Origin: Desulfonatronum thioautotrophicum
GTDB lineage: Bacteria > Desulfobacterota > Desulfovibrionia > Desulfovibrionales > Desulfonatronaceae
Assembly: GCF_000934745.1 (NCBI RefSeq)
Contig: NZ_KN882169.1
Location: forward strand, 66,039 to 130,038
Length of the DNA: 64,000 nucleotides
Reading direction: 5' to 3'
Position numbers and translations under genes: made by a program. The notes beneath the pieces were generated by a model. It ran no database searches. It had not been told where the DNA came from and saw only the letters and a list, made by a program, of their open reading frames with translations. Shown one piece after another: positions 24,023 through 34,362 of the stretch. The first letter of the stretch is position 1. The number at the start of each line of letters is the position of its first letter.

Positions 24023-25006
24023 ATGACGGCATATATTATCGGAACCGGGGCCTACGTACCTGAACAGGTCGTGACCAACACCGCTCTTCAAGAGTATGTG
24101 GACACCACGGATGAATGGATCGTCAGCCGCACGGGGATCAAGGAGCGACGTATCGCTGCACCTGGAGAATCCGCATCCATGCTGGGCGTCGAGGCGGCCA
24201 GAAATGCCCTGGAAGATGCCGGAGTGCCCGCGCAAGATGTGACCCACGTCCTGCTGGGAACGTTTTCCCCTGATGCCTACATCCCCGCTACGGCCTATGC
24301 TCTGCGGCACCATTTGGGTGTTCCTCGGGGGATGGCCATGGACGTCTCCGCGGCCTGTTCAGGATTTTTGTTTGCCTTGGAGACCGCCCGGGCAATCCTT
24401 GCCCTGCATCCGGAAGCAATTGTCCTGGTGGTTGGCAGCGAAGTGATTTCCTCGCGCTTGAATTGGAAGGACCGTTCAACCTGCGTGCTCTTCGGCGACG
24501 GAGCAGGAGCCGTGGTGGTCACGTCCAAGCCGACTTCCGGCAGTGCGGAAGTGGTGGACGTTCTGCTCGATGGTGACGGATCGCTCAGCGAACTGCTGGT
24601 GGTGCGTGGTGGTGGGTCGTCTGCTCCGTTGAAACTGGGTGAGCCGGTTGGCGATGATTTTTTCGTCCAAATGCAAGGACGGGAAATCTTCAAGCATGCC
24701 GTGCGATCCATGGCGACCATAACTCAGAGTCTTTTGGAGAAGCATGGGCTGAAGGCCTCGGATATCGATTTGGTCATCCCGCATCAAGCAAATATCCGGA
24801 TTATTGAGTCCCTGGCCAGTCGCTTGGAGATCCCCATGGACAAGGTTTTCGTGAATATCGAAAAATATGGCAACACTTCCGCGGCTTCCATCCCCATCGC
24901 CTTGGCGGAAGCCCGCCGGGAAGCATTGATTCCACCTGGAAGCAACGTTATGTTGACCGCATTTGGGGGAGGACTCAACTGGGCTGCGGCATTGTTGCGC
25001 TTCTGA
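24023..25006 (+). CDS. fabH: 3-oxoacyl-ACP synthase III
   Basis: Condenses acetyl-CoA with malonyl-ACP to start fatty acid synthesis. The catalytic triad is visible: Cys112 in DVSAACSGF, His254 in IPHQANIRI and Asn284 in EKYGNTSAAS. The 327-residue product is standard. A longer open frame upstream overlaps plsX and is rejected; the ATG at 24023 gives the usual MTAYIIGTGAYVPE start. It lies 79 bp after plsX. Confidence 0.96.
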   Translation: MTAYIIGTGAYVPEQVVTNTALQEYVDTTDEWIVSRTGIKERRIAAPGESASMLGVEAARNALEDAGVPAQDVTHVLLGTFSPDAYIPATAYALRHHLGVPRGMAMDVSAACSGFLFALETARAILALHPEAIVLVVGSEVISSRLNWKDRSTCVLFGDGAGAVVVTSKPTSGSAEVVDVLLDGDGSLSELLVVRGGGSSAPLKLGEPVGDDFFVQMQGREIFKHAVRSMATITQSLLEKHGLKASDIDLVIPHQANIRIIESLASRLEIPMDKVFVNIEKYGNTSAASIPIALAEARREALIPPGSNVMLTAFGGGLNWAAALLRF

Positions 25007-25126
25007 GAAGCCGGCATGTAACACCCATAAGCATGGGGAACCGCTCGTGCCGGCCTGGTGGATAGCCTCTGGTACACACCGACGAAAGCCGTGAGCCAAT
25101 TATCATGACGAAACAGGATGGAGTGT

Positions 25127-25870
25127 ATGAGTGAACTGATCAAGACGGCTCTGGTCACCGGGGCGTCTCGAGGAATCGGTCGGGCCGTGGCCCTGCGTTT
25201 GGCGCATGAAGGTTATCAGGTTTTCGTAACCTACGTCAGCAGGCCGGAATTGGCCGAGGCGGTTCAGGAAGTCATTCAGTCTCGTGGGGGCAAGGCCGCG
25301 GCATTTCGACTGGATGTCGGGGACAGCGAAGCGGTTGCTGCTTTTTTTCAAGAGCGAATCAAGGACAAGGTTCGACTGGAAGTTCTGGTCAACAATGCCG
25401 GAATGACCAAAGATAACCTGATCATTCGAATGAAGCCGGCAGATTGGGAGTCCGTCTTGCGCGTCAACCTTACCGGTAGTTTCGTCTGCTTGCAGGAGGC
25501 GGCCAAGTTGATGATTCGGCAACGTTACGGACGGATCATCAATATTTCTTCGGTGGTTGGACAGATGGGCAATTCCGGGCAGGCCAATTACGCCGCATCC
25601 AAGGCCGGGTTGATCGGGCTGACCAAGTCAGCGGCCCAGGAATTGGCTTCTCGCGGGATCACCGTCAACGCCGTCGCACCAGGATTCATTGATACGGACA
25701 TGACGTCCGCCTTGTCCGAGGAAATTCAAAATACCTACATGGATCGCATTCCCATGCGACGTTTCGGCCAAGCCGAGGAAATCGCGGACACTGTCGCGTT
25801 TCTGGCCTCGGAAGGCGCTGGATACATTACCGGACAGGTTATCGGCGTTACAGGCGGGATGTACATGTAG
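25127..25870 (+). CDS. fabG: 3-oxoacyl-ACP reductase
   Basis: NADPH-dependent reduction of 3-oxoacyl-ACP. It is a short-chain dehydrogenase of 247 residues with the nucleotide motif TGASRGIG at 11-18, NNAG, and the Ser142-Tyr155-Lys159 triad (ISSVVGQMG, NYAASKAG). GGATGGAG lies just before the ATG at 25127; an ATG nine bases earlier overlaps that site. Position in the fab cluster fixes the substrate. Confidence 0.96.
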   Translation: MSELIKTALVTGASRGIGRAVALRLAHEGYQVFVTYVSRPELAEAVQEVIQSRGGKAAAFRLDVGDSEAVAAFFQERIKDKVRLEVLVNNAGMTKDNLIIRMKPADWESVLRVNLTGSFVCLQEAAKLMIRQRYGRIINISSVVGQMGNSGQANYAASKAGLIGLTKSAAQELASRGITVNAVAPGFIDTDMTSALSEEIQNTYMDRIPMRRFGQAEEIADTVAFLASEGAGYITGQVIGVTGGMYM

Positions 25871-26130
25871 CAATGCATCTGCTCATTCTTTTGCCGAAAC
25901 CAGTTGCTGGGTGTCGCTTTTTTGCGATTTTGGCGTGCCTGGTCAAATTGGCCACAGAACGCTTCGTTCTCAACGAATGCAGACACTGCCATGAAGATCA
26001 CAGTGTGCCGGTTTCGACCTGATTTGAGCAGAAATGCAAAAAACAATGTTCGGCATGGACCGGATTCCGCAGTACGGCGCGGAGCAAGCAAACAAACCAC
26101 TTACTTTTTTCAGCTGGGAGGAGAACGATC

Positions 26131-26364
26131 ATGTCAATGGAAGAAAAGGTCAAAAAGATTATTGTCGACCAACTCGGCGTTTCCGCTGATCAGGTCACAC
26201 CGGATGCCGCCTTTGTCGACGACCTGGGTGCGGATTCCCTGGACCTGACGGAATTGATCATGGCCATGGAAGAGGAGTTCGGCGTTGAGATCGACGATGA
26301 AGACGCCCAGAAGATGACCAAAGTCAAGGATGCGCTGACCTATATTCAATCCAAGGTCGCCTGA
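26131..26364 (+). CDS. acpP: Acyl carrier protein
   Basis: Carries growing acyl chains on a 4'-phosphopantetheine at Ser36 (motif [13 protein letters not shown]). The 77 residues are strongly acidic, as expected. A GGAGGAG ribosome site precedes the ATG. The 260-bp gap to fabG holds no gene; it may contain an additional promoter for this highly expressed protein, though none is obvious. Confidence 0.97.
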   Translation: MSMEEKVKKIIVDQLGVSADQVTPDAAFVDDLGADSLDLTELIMAMEEEFGVEIDDEDAQKMTKVKDALTYIQSKVA

Positions 26365-26474
26365 TCCGGTTCTCCAAGGAAGCCAAAGATGTTTTGGGCG
26401 TCTTGTGATCTCCCTCGGTATGGTCACAAGGCGCTCGTCTTTTCCCGTCAGTCGGACAAGTCTAAGGTGGAAGT

Positions 26475-27719
26475 ATGTCCAGAAAGAAAATAGTCGTTAC
26501 CGGTTTGTCAGCTGTCACTCCGCTGGGGGTGGATGCCCAGACCAGTTGGGAACGGTTGATCCAGGGAGTATCGGGGGTTGCCCCATTGACCCGCTTCGAT
26601 TGCCAGGAGCATGCAACCAAGATTGCCGCGGAGGTCAAGGGATTTGAGCCGGAGAAATACATGCCGGCCAAGCAGACCCGCCGGATGGAGTTGTTTGCCC
26701 AGTTTGCCGTGGCCGGTGCGAAGATGCTTCTGGAAGATGCCCGCTGGACCATACCAGCGGATCGGGCCCATCGCACCGCTGCAATCATTGGTTGCGGCAT
26801 CGGCGGGTTGGATGCTTTGGAGCGTTCCCAGACGACCATGCTCAAAAGTGGTCCTCGTAAAATTTCCGCATTTTTCATTCCTTCGTTGATTTCCAACATG
26901 GCCGCTGGGCAGGTCTCCATTTTTACCGGCGCCAAGGGGAACAACCTGGTAACCACCTCGGCTTGCGCCTCTGGACTGCACTCCATCGGTACAGCTTTTT
27001 CCGAATTGTTGCTGGGCCGTGCCGACGTGGCCATTTGCGGTGGAACCGAAGCCAGTCTCACCCCGCTTGCCATGGCCGGCTTCAACGCACTCAAGGCCCT
27101 GTCCACGCGCAATGATGAACCGCAGTTGGCCTCGCGGCCCTTCGAGAACAACCGTGACGGATTCGTCATGGGCGAGGGCTGCGGCTTATTGCTTCTGGAA
27201 ACCTTGGAACATGCTCAGGCTCGAGGAGCGACCATTTTAGCCGAGGTCGTGGGCTATGGCGCATCAGGCGACGCCTATCACATCACCGCTCCTGAAGAGA
27301 ACGGCGAGGGCATGTCTCTGGCCATGCAGGCTGCTTTGGATGAAGCCGGCGTGTCTCCGGGAGACGTGGATCATATCAATGCGCATGGCACCTCTACGAA
27401 ACTTAATGATATCACTGAGACGAAAGCAATTAAGAAGGTTTTCGGCAAGCATGCCGCCTCCATTCCCATTACGGGCAATAAATCGATGATCGGTCATCTG
27501 CTTGGAGCAGCCGGTGGGGTGGAGAGTGTTTTTTCCGTTCTGACCCTGCATCACGGCATGATTCCTGGGACGATCAACATGGTCGATCCGGATCCCGAGT
27601 GCGACTTGGATTATGTCACTGACGGATCCAGAAAGGCTGACGTCAACTATGTGCTTTGCAATTCCTTCGGTTTTGGCGGTACGAACGCCGCTATCCTCTA
27701 CAAACGCTGGGACGGCTAA
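26475..27719 (+). CDS. fabF: 3-oxoacyl-ACP synthase II
   Basis: Elongating condensing enzyme of fatty acid synthesis. The active-site Cys164 lies in VTTSACASGLHS, and the two His residues in HINAHGTSTKLND and KSMIGHLLGAAG. At 414 residues it matches FabF. It follows acpP by 110 bp and precedes glyA. Confidence 0.97.
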   Translation: MSRKKIVVTGLSAVTPLGVDAQTSWERLIQGVSGVAPLTRFDCQEHATKIAAEVKGFEPEKYMPAKQTRRMELFAQFAVAGAKMLLEDARWTIPADRAHRTAAIIGCGIGGLDALERSQTTMLKSGPRKISAFFIPSLISNMAAGQVSIFTGAKGNNLVTTSACASGLHSIGTAFSELLLGRADVAICGGTEASLTPLAMAGFNALKALSTRNDEPQLASRPFENNRDGFVMGEGCGLLLLETLEHAQARGATILAEVVGYGASGDAYHITAPEENGEGMSLAMQAALDEAGVSPGDVDHINAHGTSTKLNDITETKAIKKVFGKHAASIPITGNKSMIGHLLGAAGGVESVFSVLTLHHGMIPGTINMVDPDPECDLDYVTDGSRKADVNYVLCNSFGFGGTNAAILYKRWDG

Positions 27720-27847
27720 CCGGAACAACCAGCGGGTTCCGTTCGCGACCCAATCGGTGCCGCACCTGTGTAATCTTTTTCTCACCCCATGGAGTCAAAA
27801 GGCTTTGCGGGGTACGAGCGTAAATCTCATCCCTGGAGACGAGACAA

Positions 27848-29092
27848 ATGAATCTTGACGACCTCAACCGCCTTGACCCAGAAATCGCGGAAGCGATCGG
27901 CCTGGAGGAGCAACGCCAACTGCACAAGCTCGAGTTGATCGCCTCGGAGAACTTTACATCTCCGGCCGTGCGCATGGCCATGGGCAGTGTTTTGACCCAC
28001 AAATATGCCGAAGGCTATCCCGGCAAGCGCTATTACGGCGGTTGTGAATATGTCGACATGGCCGAGACTCTGGCCCAGGATCGCGCAAAGCAATTGTTTC
28101 AGTCCGAATACGTCAACGTTCAGCCGCACTCCGGTTCCCAGGCCAACATGGCCGTTTATTTCGGCGCACTCCAGCCGGGCGATGTCATTTTGGGGATGGA
28201 CCTTGCTCATGGCGGTCACCTGACCCACGGCAGTCCGGTGAATTTTTCCGGGAAACTCTACAAGGTGGTGTTTTACGGAGTACGCAAGGAAGATGGGACC
28301 ATCGACTATGATCAGGTTCGTTCCATGGCCCGCGAGCACCGTCCAAAAGTTATCGTCGCCGGTGCCAGCGCATATTCACGAGTGATTGATTTTCCAGCAT
28401 TCCGTGATATCGCTGACGAGGTCGGGGCGAAGTTGATGGTGGACATGGCGCATATCGCCGGTTTAATTGCCGCGAAACTCCACCCCTCTCCAGTGGGCAG
28501 CGCGCATTTTATCACTACCACCACTCACAAGACCCTGCGTGGTCCTCGCGGGGGAATGATTCTTGCCACCGAAGAGTTCGGAAAGCTTCTGAACTCCCAG
28601 ATTTTTCCCGGCATCCAGGGAGGGCCCTTGATGCATGTGATCGCCTCCAAGGCAGTTGCGTTTGGTGAGGCACTTCGGCCGACATTCGCCCGCTACCAGC
28701 AACAGGTGATCAATAATGCCCAGGCCATGGCCAAAGCCCTGACCGAGGCTGGATTCAACCTGGTGTCCGGTGGAACGGACAACCATCTGATGCTGGTTGA
28801 CCTGACCAACAAGGACATCACCGGGAAGGACGCGGAAATCGCCCTGGATAAGGCTGGAATAACCGTGAACAAAAACACGGTGCCCTTTGAGACCCGTTCG
28901 CCTTTCGTGACGTCCGGCATTCGCCTGGGGACTCCGGCATTGACCACGCGAGGCATGACCGAAGAACATATGCTTCGCGTGGTAGAATGGATTGTGGCCG
29001 CCCTTGAGCAGCGGGAAAACGAGAGTGAACTGCGAAAAATTGAATCCCAGGTCCGGGATTTTGCTTCCCAGTTTCCTCTTTTCGCAGAGTAG
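27848..29092 (+). CDS. glyA: Serine hydroxymethyltransferase
   Basis: Interconverts serine and glycine with tetrahydrofolate, using PLP bound to the Lys in [14 protein letters not shown]. Other signatures are [10 protein letters not shown] (seen as [11 protein letters not shown]) and [12 protein letters not shown]. The 414-residue length is standard. It supplies one-carbon units and lies between fabF and the deaminase/riboflavin genes. I see no riboswitch in the 128-bp leader, only a small GGAAC/GTTCC hairpin. Confidence 0.97.
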   Translation: MNLDDLNRLDPEIAEAIGLEEQRQLHKLELIASENFTSPAVRMAMGSVLTHKYAEGYPGKRYYGGCEYVDMAETLAQDRAKQLFQSEYVNVQPHSGSQANMAVYFGALQPGDVILGMDLAHGGHLTHGSPVNFSGKLYKVVFYGVRKEDGTIDYDQVRSMAREHRPKVIVAGASAYSRVIDFPAFRDIADEVGAKLMVDMAHIAGLIAAKLHPSPVGSAHFITTTTHKTLRGPRGGMILATEEFGKLLNSQIFPGIQGGPLMHVIASKAVAFGEALRPTFARYQQQVINNAQAMAKALTEAGFNLVSGGTDNHLMLVDLTNKDITGKDAEIALDKAGITVNKNTVPFETRSPFVTSGIRLGTPALTTRGMTEEHMLRVVEWIVAALEQRENESELRKIESQVRDFASQFPLFAE

Positions 29093-29164
29093 CCTTTCCT
29101 GCTCATGAACCGGATTGATTGGATGTACCCTGTTACGCATCGTTGCTGAGGACGCGCGGAGCTG

Positions 29165-29611
29165 ATGCGCCTGCCATGGCCGGAATACTTCATGGGCATT
29201 GCCAAACTGGTGGCCGAACGCTCCACATGTCTGCGACGCAAGGTTGGTGCGTTGGCTGTTCAGGAAAAGAGGATACTGGCTACGGGCTACAACGGTGCTC
29301 CGGCCGGTCTGGAACATTGCCTGGATATCGGATGTTTGCGGCAGAAGATGGGCATTCCCTCGGGCCAGCGGCATGAATTGTGTCGCGGCCTGCATGCGGA
29401 GCAGAATGTGATCATCCAAGCGGCCACACATGGTGTGCGCCTGGAAGGTGCACACATCTACTGCACGACCCAGCCTTGTCTGATCTGCACCAAAATGCTC
29501 ATCAACTGCGGTGTTGGCGCGATTTTTTTTGAACAGGGCTATCCCGACGATCTGGCCGTGAACATGTTGTGCGAGGCAGGAGTTCGCTTTGAACAGCTTT
29601 CCGCTTCCTGA
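29165..29611 (+). CDS. dCMP deaminase-like zinc enzyme (ComEB type)
   Basis: A 148-residue cytidine/deoxycytidylate deaminase family protein. The zinc site is visible as LHAEQNVI (HAE) and [11 protein letters not shown] (PCxxC). Family knowledge suggests deamination of dCMP to dUMP for thymidylate synthesis, which suits the nearby tmk-type demand but is not proven. An additional Cys-rich segment ([11 protein letters not shown]) is usual in this group. The end overlaps ribD by 23 bp. Confidence 0.9.
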   Translation: MRLPWPEYFMGIAKLVAERSTCLRRKVGALAVQEKRILATGYNGAPAGLEHCLDIGCLRQKMGIPSGQRHELCRGLHAEQNVIIQAATHGVRLEGAHIYCTTQPCLICTKMLINCGVGAIFFEQGYPDDLAVNMLCEAGVRFEQLSAS

Positions 29612-30815
29612 GAACGCCGACTGGATCATGCGCCAGGCCGTGGCCCTGGCTGAACGCGGCAAGGGAAGCACAGCTCCCAATCCCTGCGTTGGCGCGGTGT
29701 TGACCCGCGAAGGGCGAATCGTGGCCCAGGGGTTCCATCATGGGCCGGGACTGCCCCATGCCGAGGTGGAGGTCCTGCGTGACGCCGCGGCAAAAGGGGT
29801 TGCGCCCAGCGAGTGCATACTCTGGGTGACCCTGGAACCCTGCAACCACACCGGGCGGACTCCCCCATGCACCCAGGCCGTGGTTCATGCCGGAATCAAG
29901 CAGGTCGTCGTCGGCGCAGCGGACCCGAATCCTCGTGTTCTGGGGGGCGGTATTCCTTTTCTGCGCCAACAGGGCGTTCAGGTTTTGGTCGGTGTGGCCG
30001 AGCAGGCCTGCCTGGACCTGATCGCGGACTTCCAAACCTGGATTGCCACTTCCCGCCCTTATCTATATCTCAAAATGGCCGCTACACTGGATGGCCGAAT
30101 AGCCACCCGTTCCGGGGATTCCCAGTGGATCACCAACGCCCGCTCCCGGCAAATGGTTCATCATTTGCGAGGTCGGGTCGGGGCGGTGATCGTCGGGGCG
30201 GGCACGTTCCGGATGGATGACCCTCGGTTAACCTGTCGACATCGGACAGATCATTTCAGTACCGGCCATGAAAGCAACGGAAAAACACAAGAAAGCGTTG
30301 TTCAGCCATTGGCTGTCATTGTCGGGACCAAATTGCCGGATGCTCAAGAGGACCGGTTCTTGTTGCGAAATCGGGCCGAAGAAACGCTTTTCTGGACCAC
30401 GCCTGCCGCGGCCCGCGGCAAAGCGGCTGACAAATTGCGTGCTCTGGGAGCTCGGATTTGGGGAGCTGGAACAGACTCCCTTGTTGACCTGGAATCTTGC
30501 CTGATTCGGTTACGCAGCGAGTTGGGAGTGATGGAAGCGCTGTGTGAGGGGGGCGGAGGATTGGCTCAGAATCTTGTTTCCGCCGACCTCATTGGGGAGT
30601 GGTGGCTGTTTCTTGCTCCCCGGACCCTGGGCGATACCCAGGCCGTGCCGCTTTTATCCGGAGCCGACATCCCCCGCATGGCTGAGGCCAAACGCTGGAG
30701 GACCAGCCGGATAGAAGAACTGGAGGGCGATCTGCGGTTCGTCTTGCACCCGGAAGCGGCATCCCCTGAAGAGCCAAGGACGCAGGAAAAGGAAGACGGA
30801 TGTTCACCGGACTGA
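29589..30815 (+). CDS. ribD: Bifunctional riboflavin deaminase/reductase RibD
   Basis: Performs the second and third steps of riboflavin synthesis. The N-terminal deaminase domain shows [11 protein letters not shown] and the zinc motif [11 protein letters not shown]; the C-terminal reductase starts near residue 150 ([15 protein letters not shown]) and includes [15 protein letters not shown] chose a TTG start at 29589 because AGGAG lies 7 bases upstream and it includes the usual N-terminus; the first ATG is 13 codons later. 408 residues is slightly long, from a linker in the reductase. Confidence 0.93.
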   Translation: MNSFPLPENADWIMRQAVALAERGKGSTAPNPCVGAVLTREGRIVAQGFHHGPGLPHAEVEVLRDAAAKGVAPSECILWVTLEPCNHTGRTPPCTQAVVHAGIKQVVVGAADPNPRVLGGGIPFLRQQGVQVLVGVAEQACLDLIADFQTWIATSRPYLYLKMAATLDGRIATRSGDSQWITNARSRQMVHHLRGRVGAVIVGAGTFRMDDPRLTCRHRTDHFSTGHESNGKTQESVVQPLAVIVGTKLPDAQEDRFLLRNRAEETLFWTTPAAARGKAADKLRALGARIWGAGTDSLVDLESCLIRLRSELGVMEALCEGGGGLAQNLVSADLIGEWWLFLAPRTLGDTQAVPLLSGADIPRMAEAKRWRTSRIEELEGDLRFVLHPEAASPEEPRTQEKEDGCSPD

Positions 30816-31498
30816 TTCAGGGACCGGGCAAGGTTCTGGGCATTGCAGGCAGGCAGGGCGACAGGGCTGGGCAGTCTGACCGGGAAACGCGCCTGGAGAT
30901 CGCCCCAGAGGCCCCGTTTCACGACTATGTCCGTGGGGAAAGCATTGCGGTCAACGGCGTTTGCCTGACCGTGGAATCCTTCAGTGCGGATCGATTTTCC
31001 GTTTTTGCTTCAGCTGAAACCTTGCGACTGACCAACCTGGGTGGCCTGCGCACCGGCATGCGCGTCAACCTGGAGCGGGCCTTGGCTTTGGGCGACAGGT
31101 TGGGCGGGCATCTGGTCAGCGGCCATGTGGACTGTCTGGCGCGTGTGGGAGAAATGCGCCAAGTAGGTCAGTCTCGGTGGTTCCGACTCCTGTACCCTGC
31201 TGCCTTTTCTCCTCTGGTGGTGACCAAGGGGTCCGTAACTCTGGACGGGATCAGTTTAACGGTCAATGCCTGCGGAGATGGCTTTCTGGAAGTAAACATC
31301 ATCCCGGAAACGTGGCGCAATACGACCATATCGACGTGGCAGCCGGGCCGGGACGTGAATATGGAAACCGATCTGATCGGCAAATATGTGCAACGCATGC
31401 TCACGCCGTGGGCCACGACCTCGTCATCGGCCAAGGGATCTCCCACTGCTCGTTCCGAGGGAATCAGCGAGGCGTTTTTGCGCGAACATGGATTTTAA
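30800..31498 (+). CDS. ribE: Riboflavin synthase, alpha chain
   Basis: Dismutates two lumazines into riboflavin and a pyrimidine. The [13 protein letters not shown] start and two lumazine-binding repeats (SIAVNGVCLTV and VTLDGISLTVN; GGHLVSGHVD) are clear. At 232 residues it has a short C-terminal tail beyond the usual length. The start overlaps ribD by 16 bp. Confidence 0.95.
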   Translation: MFTGLIQGPGKVLGIAGRQGDRAGQSDRETRLEIAPEAPFHDYVRGESIAVNGVCLTVESFSADRFSVFASAETLRLTNLGGLRTGMRVNLERALALGDRLGGHLVSGHVDCLARVGEMRQVGQSRWFRLLYPAAFSPLVVTKGSVTLDGISLTVNACGDGFLEVNIIPETWRNTTISTWQPGRDVNMETDLIGKYVQRMLTPWATTSSSAKGSPTARSEGISEAFLREHGF

Positions 31499-31523
31499 CC
31501 GCCCGGAAACAAGGGAGCGATAT

Positions 31524-32762
31524 ATGGCGCTGTGCAGTATGGAAGAAGCCATCGAGGACATCCGGCAGGGTCGGATGATCATTCTGGTGGACGACGAAAA
31601 CAGGGAGAACGAAGGGGATTTAACCATCGCGGCCGAGAGCGTGACTCCGGAAATAATCAATTTCATGGCCATCCACGGTCGGGGGTTGATCTGTCTGGCC
31701 ATGGAGCAGGATCTGGTGGAAAAGCTGGATTTGCCGATGATGTCTTCGCGCAATGAGTCGCGGTTTGGAACGGCGTTCACCGTATCCATTGAAGCCCGTT
31801 CCGGCGTCTCCACCGGAATTTCCGCTTATGACCGGGCAACGACGATCCTCACCGCTGTTGCCGACGACGCCAAGGCCGAGGACATCGTTTCCCCCGGGCA
31901 TGTCTTTCCGTTGCGGGCCAGAAAAGGTGGTGTCCTGGTCCGGGCAGGGCAAACCGAAGGCAGTGTGGACATGGCTCGCCTGGCCGGGATGAAGCCGGCG
32001 GCGGTGATCTGCGAGATCATGCGCGATGACGGGAATATGGCCCGAATGCCTGACCTGGAGGTGTTCGCCGCCAAGCATGGACTGAAGATCGCCTCCATCG
32101 CCGACTTGATCCGATACCGGATGAAGCACGACTCGTTGTCGGTCCGTCGGGTGGGAGAGGCCAATCTGCCCACCTGCAGCGGCGGTGATTTTCGGGTCTA
32201 TGCTTACGAAAGCGAAGTGGATAACAACGTGCACTTGGCCTTGGTCAAAGGGGAGATCAATCCGGATGAACCGACCCTGGTTCGCGTGCACAGCCAGTGC
32301 CTGACAGGTGATGTTTTCGGCTCCCTGCGTTGCGACTGCGGTCCACAGCTTCAGGCGGCCATGCGGATCATTGCCGAAGAAGGTAGCGGTGTGATCCTGT
32401 ATATGCGCCAGGAAGGACGCGGCATCGGTCTGGCCAACAAGATCAAGGCGTATTGCCTGCAGGACAGCGGCCGGGACACCGTGGAAGCCAATGTGGATCT
32501 GGGCTTTGCTCCGGACTTGCGGGATTACGGGGTTGGTGCGCAGATTCTGGTGGACCTGGGTGTAAGTAAAATGCGGATGATGACCAACAATCCCAAAAAA
32601 ATCGTTGGACTGGAAGGGTACGGGCTGGAAGTGGCCGGGCGGGTTCCCGTGGAGATCGAGGCGTGTGAGCAAAACCTGCAGTATTTGCTGACCAAGAAGG
32701 AAAAAATGGGACACATGTTGGATTTCAAAGCAGACAAGGAGAAGACCCGTGCAGCATCTTGA
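31524..32762 (+). CDS. ribBA: Bifunctional DHBP synthase / GTP cyclohydrolase II
   Basis: Makes both riboflavin precursors: 3,4-dihydroxy-2-butanone 4-phosphate from ribulose 5-phosphate (N-terminal 200 residues, [11 protein letters not shown] and HVFPLRA motifs) and the diaminopyrimidine from GTP (C-terminal, [19 protein letters not shown] zinc site, [10 protein letters not shown]). I chose the ATG at 31524 because AAGGGAG lies 8 bases before it; an ATG at 31488 overlapping ribE is the alternative. Product 412 residues. Confidence 0.94.
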   Translation: MALCSMEEAIEDIRQGRMIILVDDENRENEGDLTIAAESVTPEIINFMAIHGRGLICLAMEQDLVEKLDLPMMSSRNESRFGTAFTVSIEARSGVSTGISAYDRATTILTAVADDAKAEDIVSPGHVFPLRARKGGVLVRAGQTEGSVDMARLAGMKPAAVICEIMRDDGNMARMPDLEVFAAKHGLKIASIADLIRYRMKHDSLSVRRVGEANLPTCSGGDFRVYAYESEVDNNVHLALVKGEINPDEPTLVRVHSQCLTGDVFGSLRCDCGPQLQAAMRIIAEEGSGVILYMRQEGRGIGLANKIKAYCLQDSGRDTVEANVDLGFAPDLRDYGVGAQILVDLGVSKMRMMTNNPKKIVGLEGYGLEVAGRVPVEIEACEQNLQYLLTKKEKMGHMLDFKADKEKTRAAS

Positions 32763-33219
32763 AACCATTGAAGGCCGGCTGGACGCCACAGGTTTGCGAT
32801 TCGCCATTCTGGCCAGCCGATTCAACGACTTCATCGTGGATCGTCTTGTCGGCGGGGCTGTGGATTATCTTGTTCGGCACGGTGCTGAAAAAACCGACAT
32901 TACCTTGATTCGAGTCCCGGGTGCCTACGAAATGCCTCTTGCGGCCAAGCGGTTGGCAGAGGCGAAACGGTTTCACGGGATTGTTTGCCTGGGTGCGGTA
33001 ATTCGCGGTGCAACACCGCACTTCGATTATGTCTCGGCCGAAGTCTCCAAGGGGTTGGCTCAAGTAATGCTGGACAGCGGAATTCCCGTGGGGTTCGGCG
33101 TCCTGACGACGGATACCCTGGAGCAAGCCGTGGAACGAGCCGGGAGCAAGGCTGGTAACAAGGGCGTGGACGCCGCGGCCGCGACTCTGGAAATGATTCG
33201 CGTCCTGGAACAATTCTGA
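32749..33219 (+). CDS. ribH: 6,7-dimethyl-8-ribityllumazine synthase
   Basis: Condenses the two RibBA/RibD products to lumazine; forms icosahedral or pentameric shells. Motifs in 156 residues: [30 protein letters not shown] (catalytic His in the last), and [11 protein letters not shown]. The start is GTG with AAGGAG upstream, overlapping ribBA by 14 bp. This completes a full set of riboflavin genes in one direction. Confidence 0.96.
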   Translation: MQHLETIEGRLDATGLRFAILASRFNDFIVDRLVGGAVDYLVRHGAEKTDITLIRVPGAYEMPLAAKRLAEAKRFHGIVCLGAVIRGATPHFDYVSAEVSKGLAQVMLDSGIPVGFGVLTTDTLEQAVERAGSKAGNKGVDAAAATLEMIRVLEQF

Positions 33220-33243
33220 TTCATATTGGCGGCGCGAAGAATC

Positions 33244-33777
33244 ATGGACTCTCCGAAGGTACATCGAAGACTCGCGAGAAGGCGAGCACTGCAGTGTATT
33301 TTTGCCTTGGATTTTCAAAAGGTTAAAAATGTTGAGCAGGTCCGCAGGACCTTTTTGGCTTTGCCCGAGGACGATGACGAAGATTCGTTCGACCAATCTG
33401 AACCTTCCTCCAAGCCGAAGAATGCCTCTTCTGTTGCTCCCACGCCAACCACGATCTCTGTGGAAGACCAGGAATTCGCCTTGCAGTTGGTTTCAGGTGC
33501 TTTTGTCCATTTGGATGAGATCGATGGCGTGATTCGCCGCTTTTCAAGGCATTGGAAAATCGAGCGGATCGCCAAGGCCGAGCTGAGCGTACTCCGTCTG
33601 GCAGTCTATGAATTGCTGTACGAGCCGGAAATCCCTTTGCGGGTCAGTATCAACGAGGCCATAGATTTGAGCAAGGAATTCGCCGACGACCATTCCTTTC
33701 CCTTTGTGAATGGCATTCTTGATGCCGTGGCCAAGGCGGTGAGCCATGGTGAACTTGGGATTCCTCAGCAATTCTGA
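33244..33777 (+). CDS. nusB: Transcription antitermination factor NusB
   Basis: Binds boxA RNA with S10 during rRNA transcription. The ends match NusB (RRLARRRALQCIFALDF; LSVLRLAVYELLYEPEIPLRVSINEAIDLSKEF). In the middle, residues about 40-75, is an acidic and Ser/Pro-rich insert (EDDDEDSFDQSEPSSKPK) not present in most NusB. Length 177 reflects this insert. ATG 33244 is preferred; a TTG 18 bases earlier is open but has no ribosome site. It overlaps the next gene by 32 bp. Confidence 0.92.
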   Translation: MDSPKVHRRLARRRALQCIFALDFQKVKNVEQVRRTFLALPEDDDEDSFDQSEPSSKPKNASSVAPTPTTISVEDQEFALQLVSGAFVHLDEIDGVIRRFSRHWKIERIAKAELSVLRLAVYELLYEPEIPLRVSINEAIDLSKEFADDHSFPFVNGILDAVAKAVSHGELGIPQQF

Positions 33778-34231
33778 TCAATGTCCCGACGACGTTCGTC
33801 ATGTTCGGTTTTTCTTCGATGAAGCACGGCCCGCTGATTGTGGCCCGGCTGACGTAACGATTGTCCCCGATCACCGCGGACGGATTTCCTGGACCTTGTC
33901 CTGGCATGTCGCACCGCAATCAGATCATCAAACGTGGCCTGAGCGAATGGCCCTGCAACTGAACGACTTGGCCTGGAACCAGTGGTGGCTGGACGTGGGG
34001 ACGTTGACATCCGTGGTTGGGTTTTCCGCGGATCGGGCGTTGTTGCTCTGGGGAGAACGGTTCTGGCCGCGATATCGGTGTGACGCTTTGGTTTATCTGG
34101 ACGTTGGTGGTCGGCGCAGGTTGGTCTACCAGGCTGTACGCCGCTGGGAGAGGGACTTTGCCCATGTTCGGTTTGCAACCGAGCATGATCTGGACGTGGT
34201 ATCGCCTGGAAACGAAGACATGGGACCGTGA
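33746..34231 (+). CDS. Conserved-looking protein of unknown function
   Basis: I do not recognise this 161-residue protein. It has no membrane segment or signal peptide and is rich in Trp and Arg (NDLAWNQWWLDVG, LLLWGERFWPRYRC). It starts inside nusB, 32 bp before that stop, with GGCGGTGAG upstream, and ends 131 bp before leuS. The reading frame stays open and its codon choice resembles its neighbours, which supports a real gene. Position suggests a housekeeping role, but none can be named. Confidence 0.6.
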   Translation: MVNLGFLSNSDQCPDDVRHVRFFFDEARPADCGPADVTIVPDHRGRISWTLSWHVAPQSDHQTWPERMALQLNDLAWNQWWLDVGTLTSVVGFSADRALLLWGERFWPRYRCDALVYLDVGGRRRLVYQAVRRWERDFAHVRFATEHDLDVVSPGNEDMGP

Positions 34232-34362
34232 TGTCAGTCCTGAATATAGTTGTTTTCAAGCCAAAGATTTCGGATGCGTGCTTGGGTTGATGGTTGGAGA
34301 GAAGTTGTGAACCGCGATGCAACGTATGTGACACGTTTCTGAGAATGGAACTGGAGAGGACA

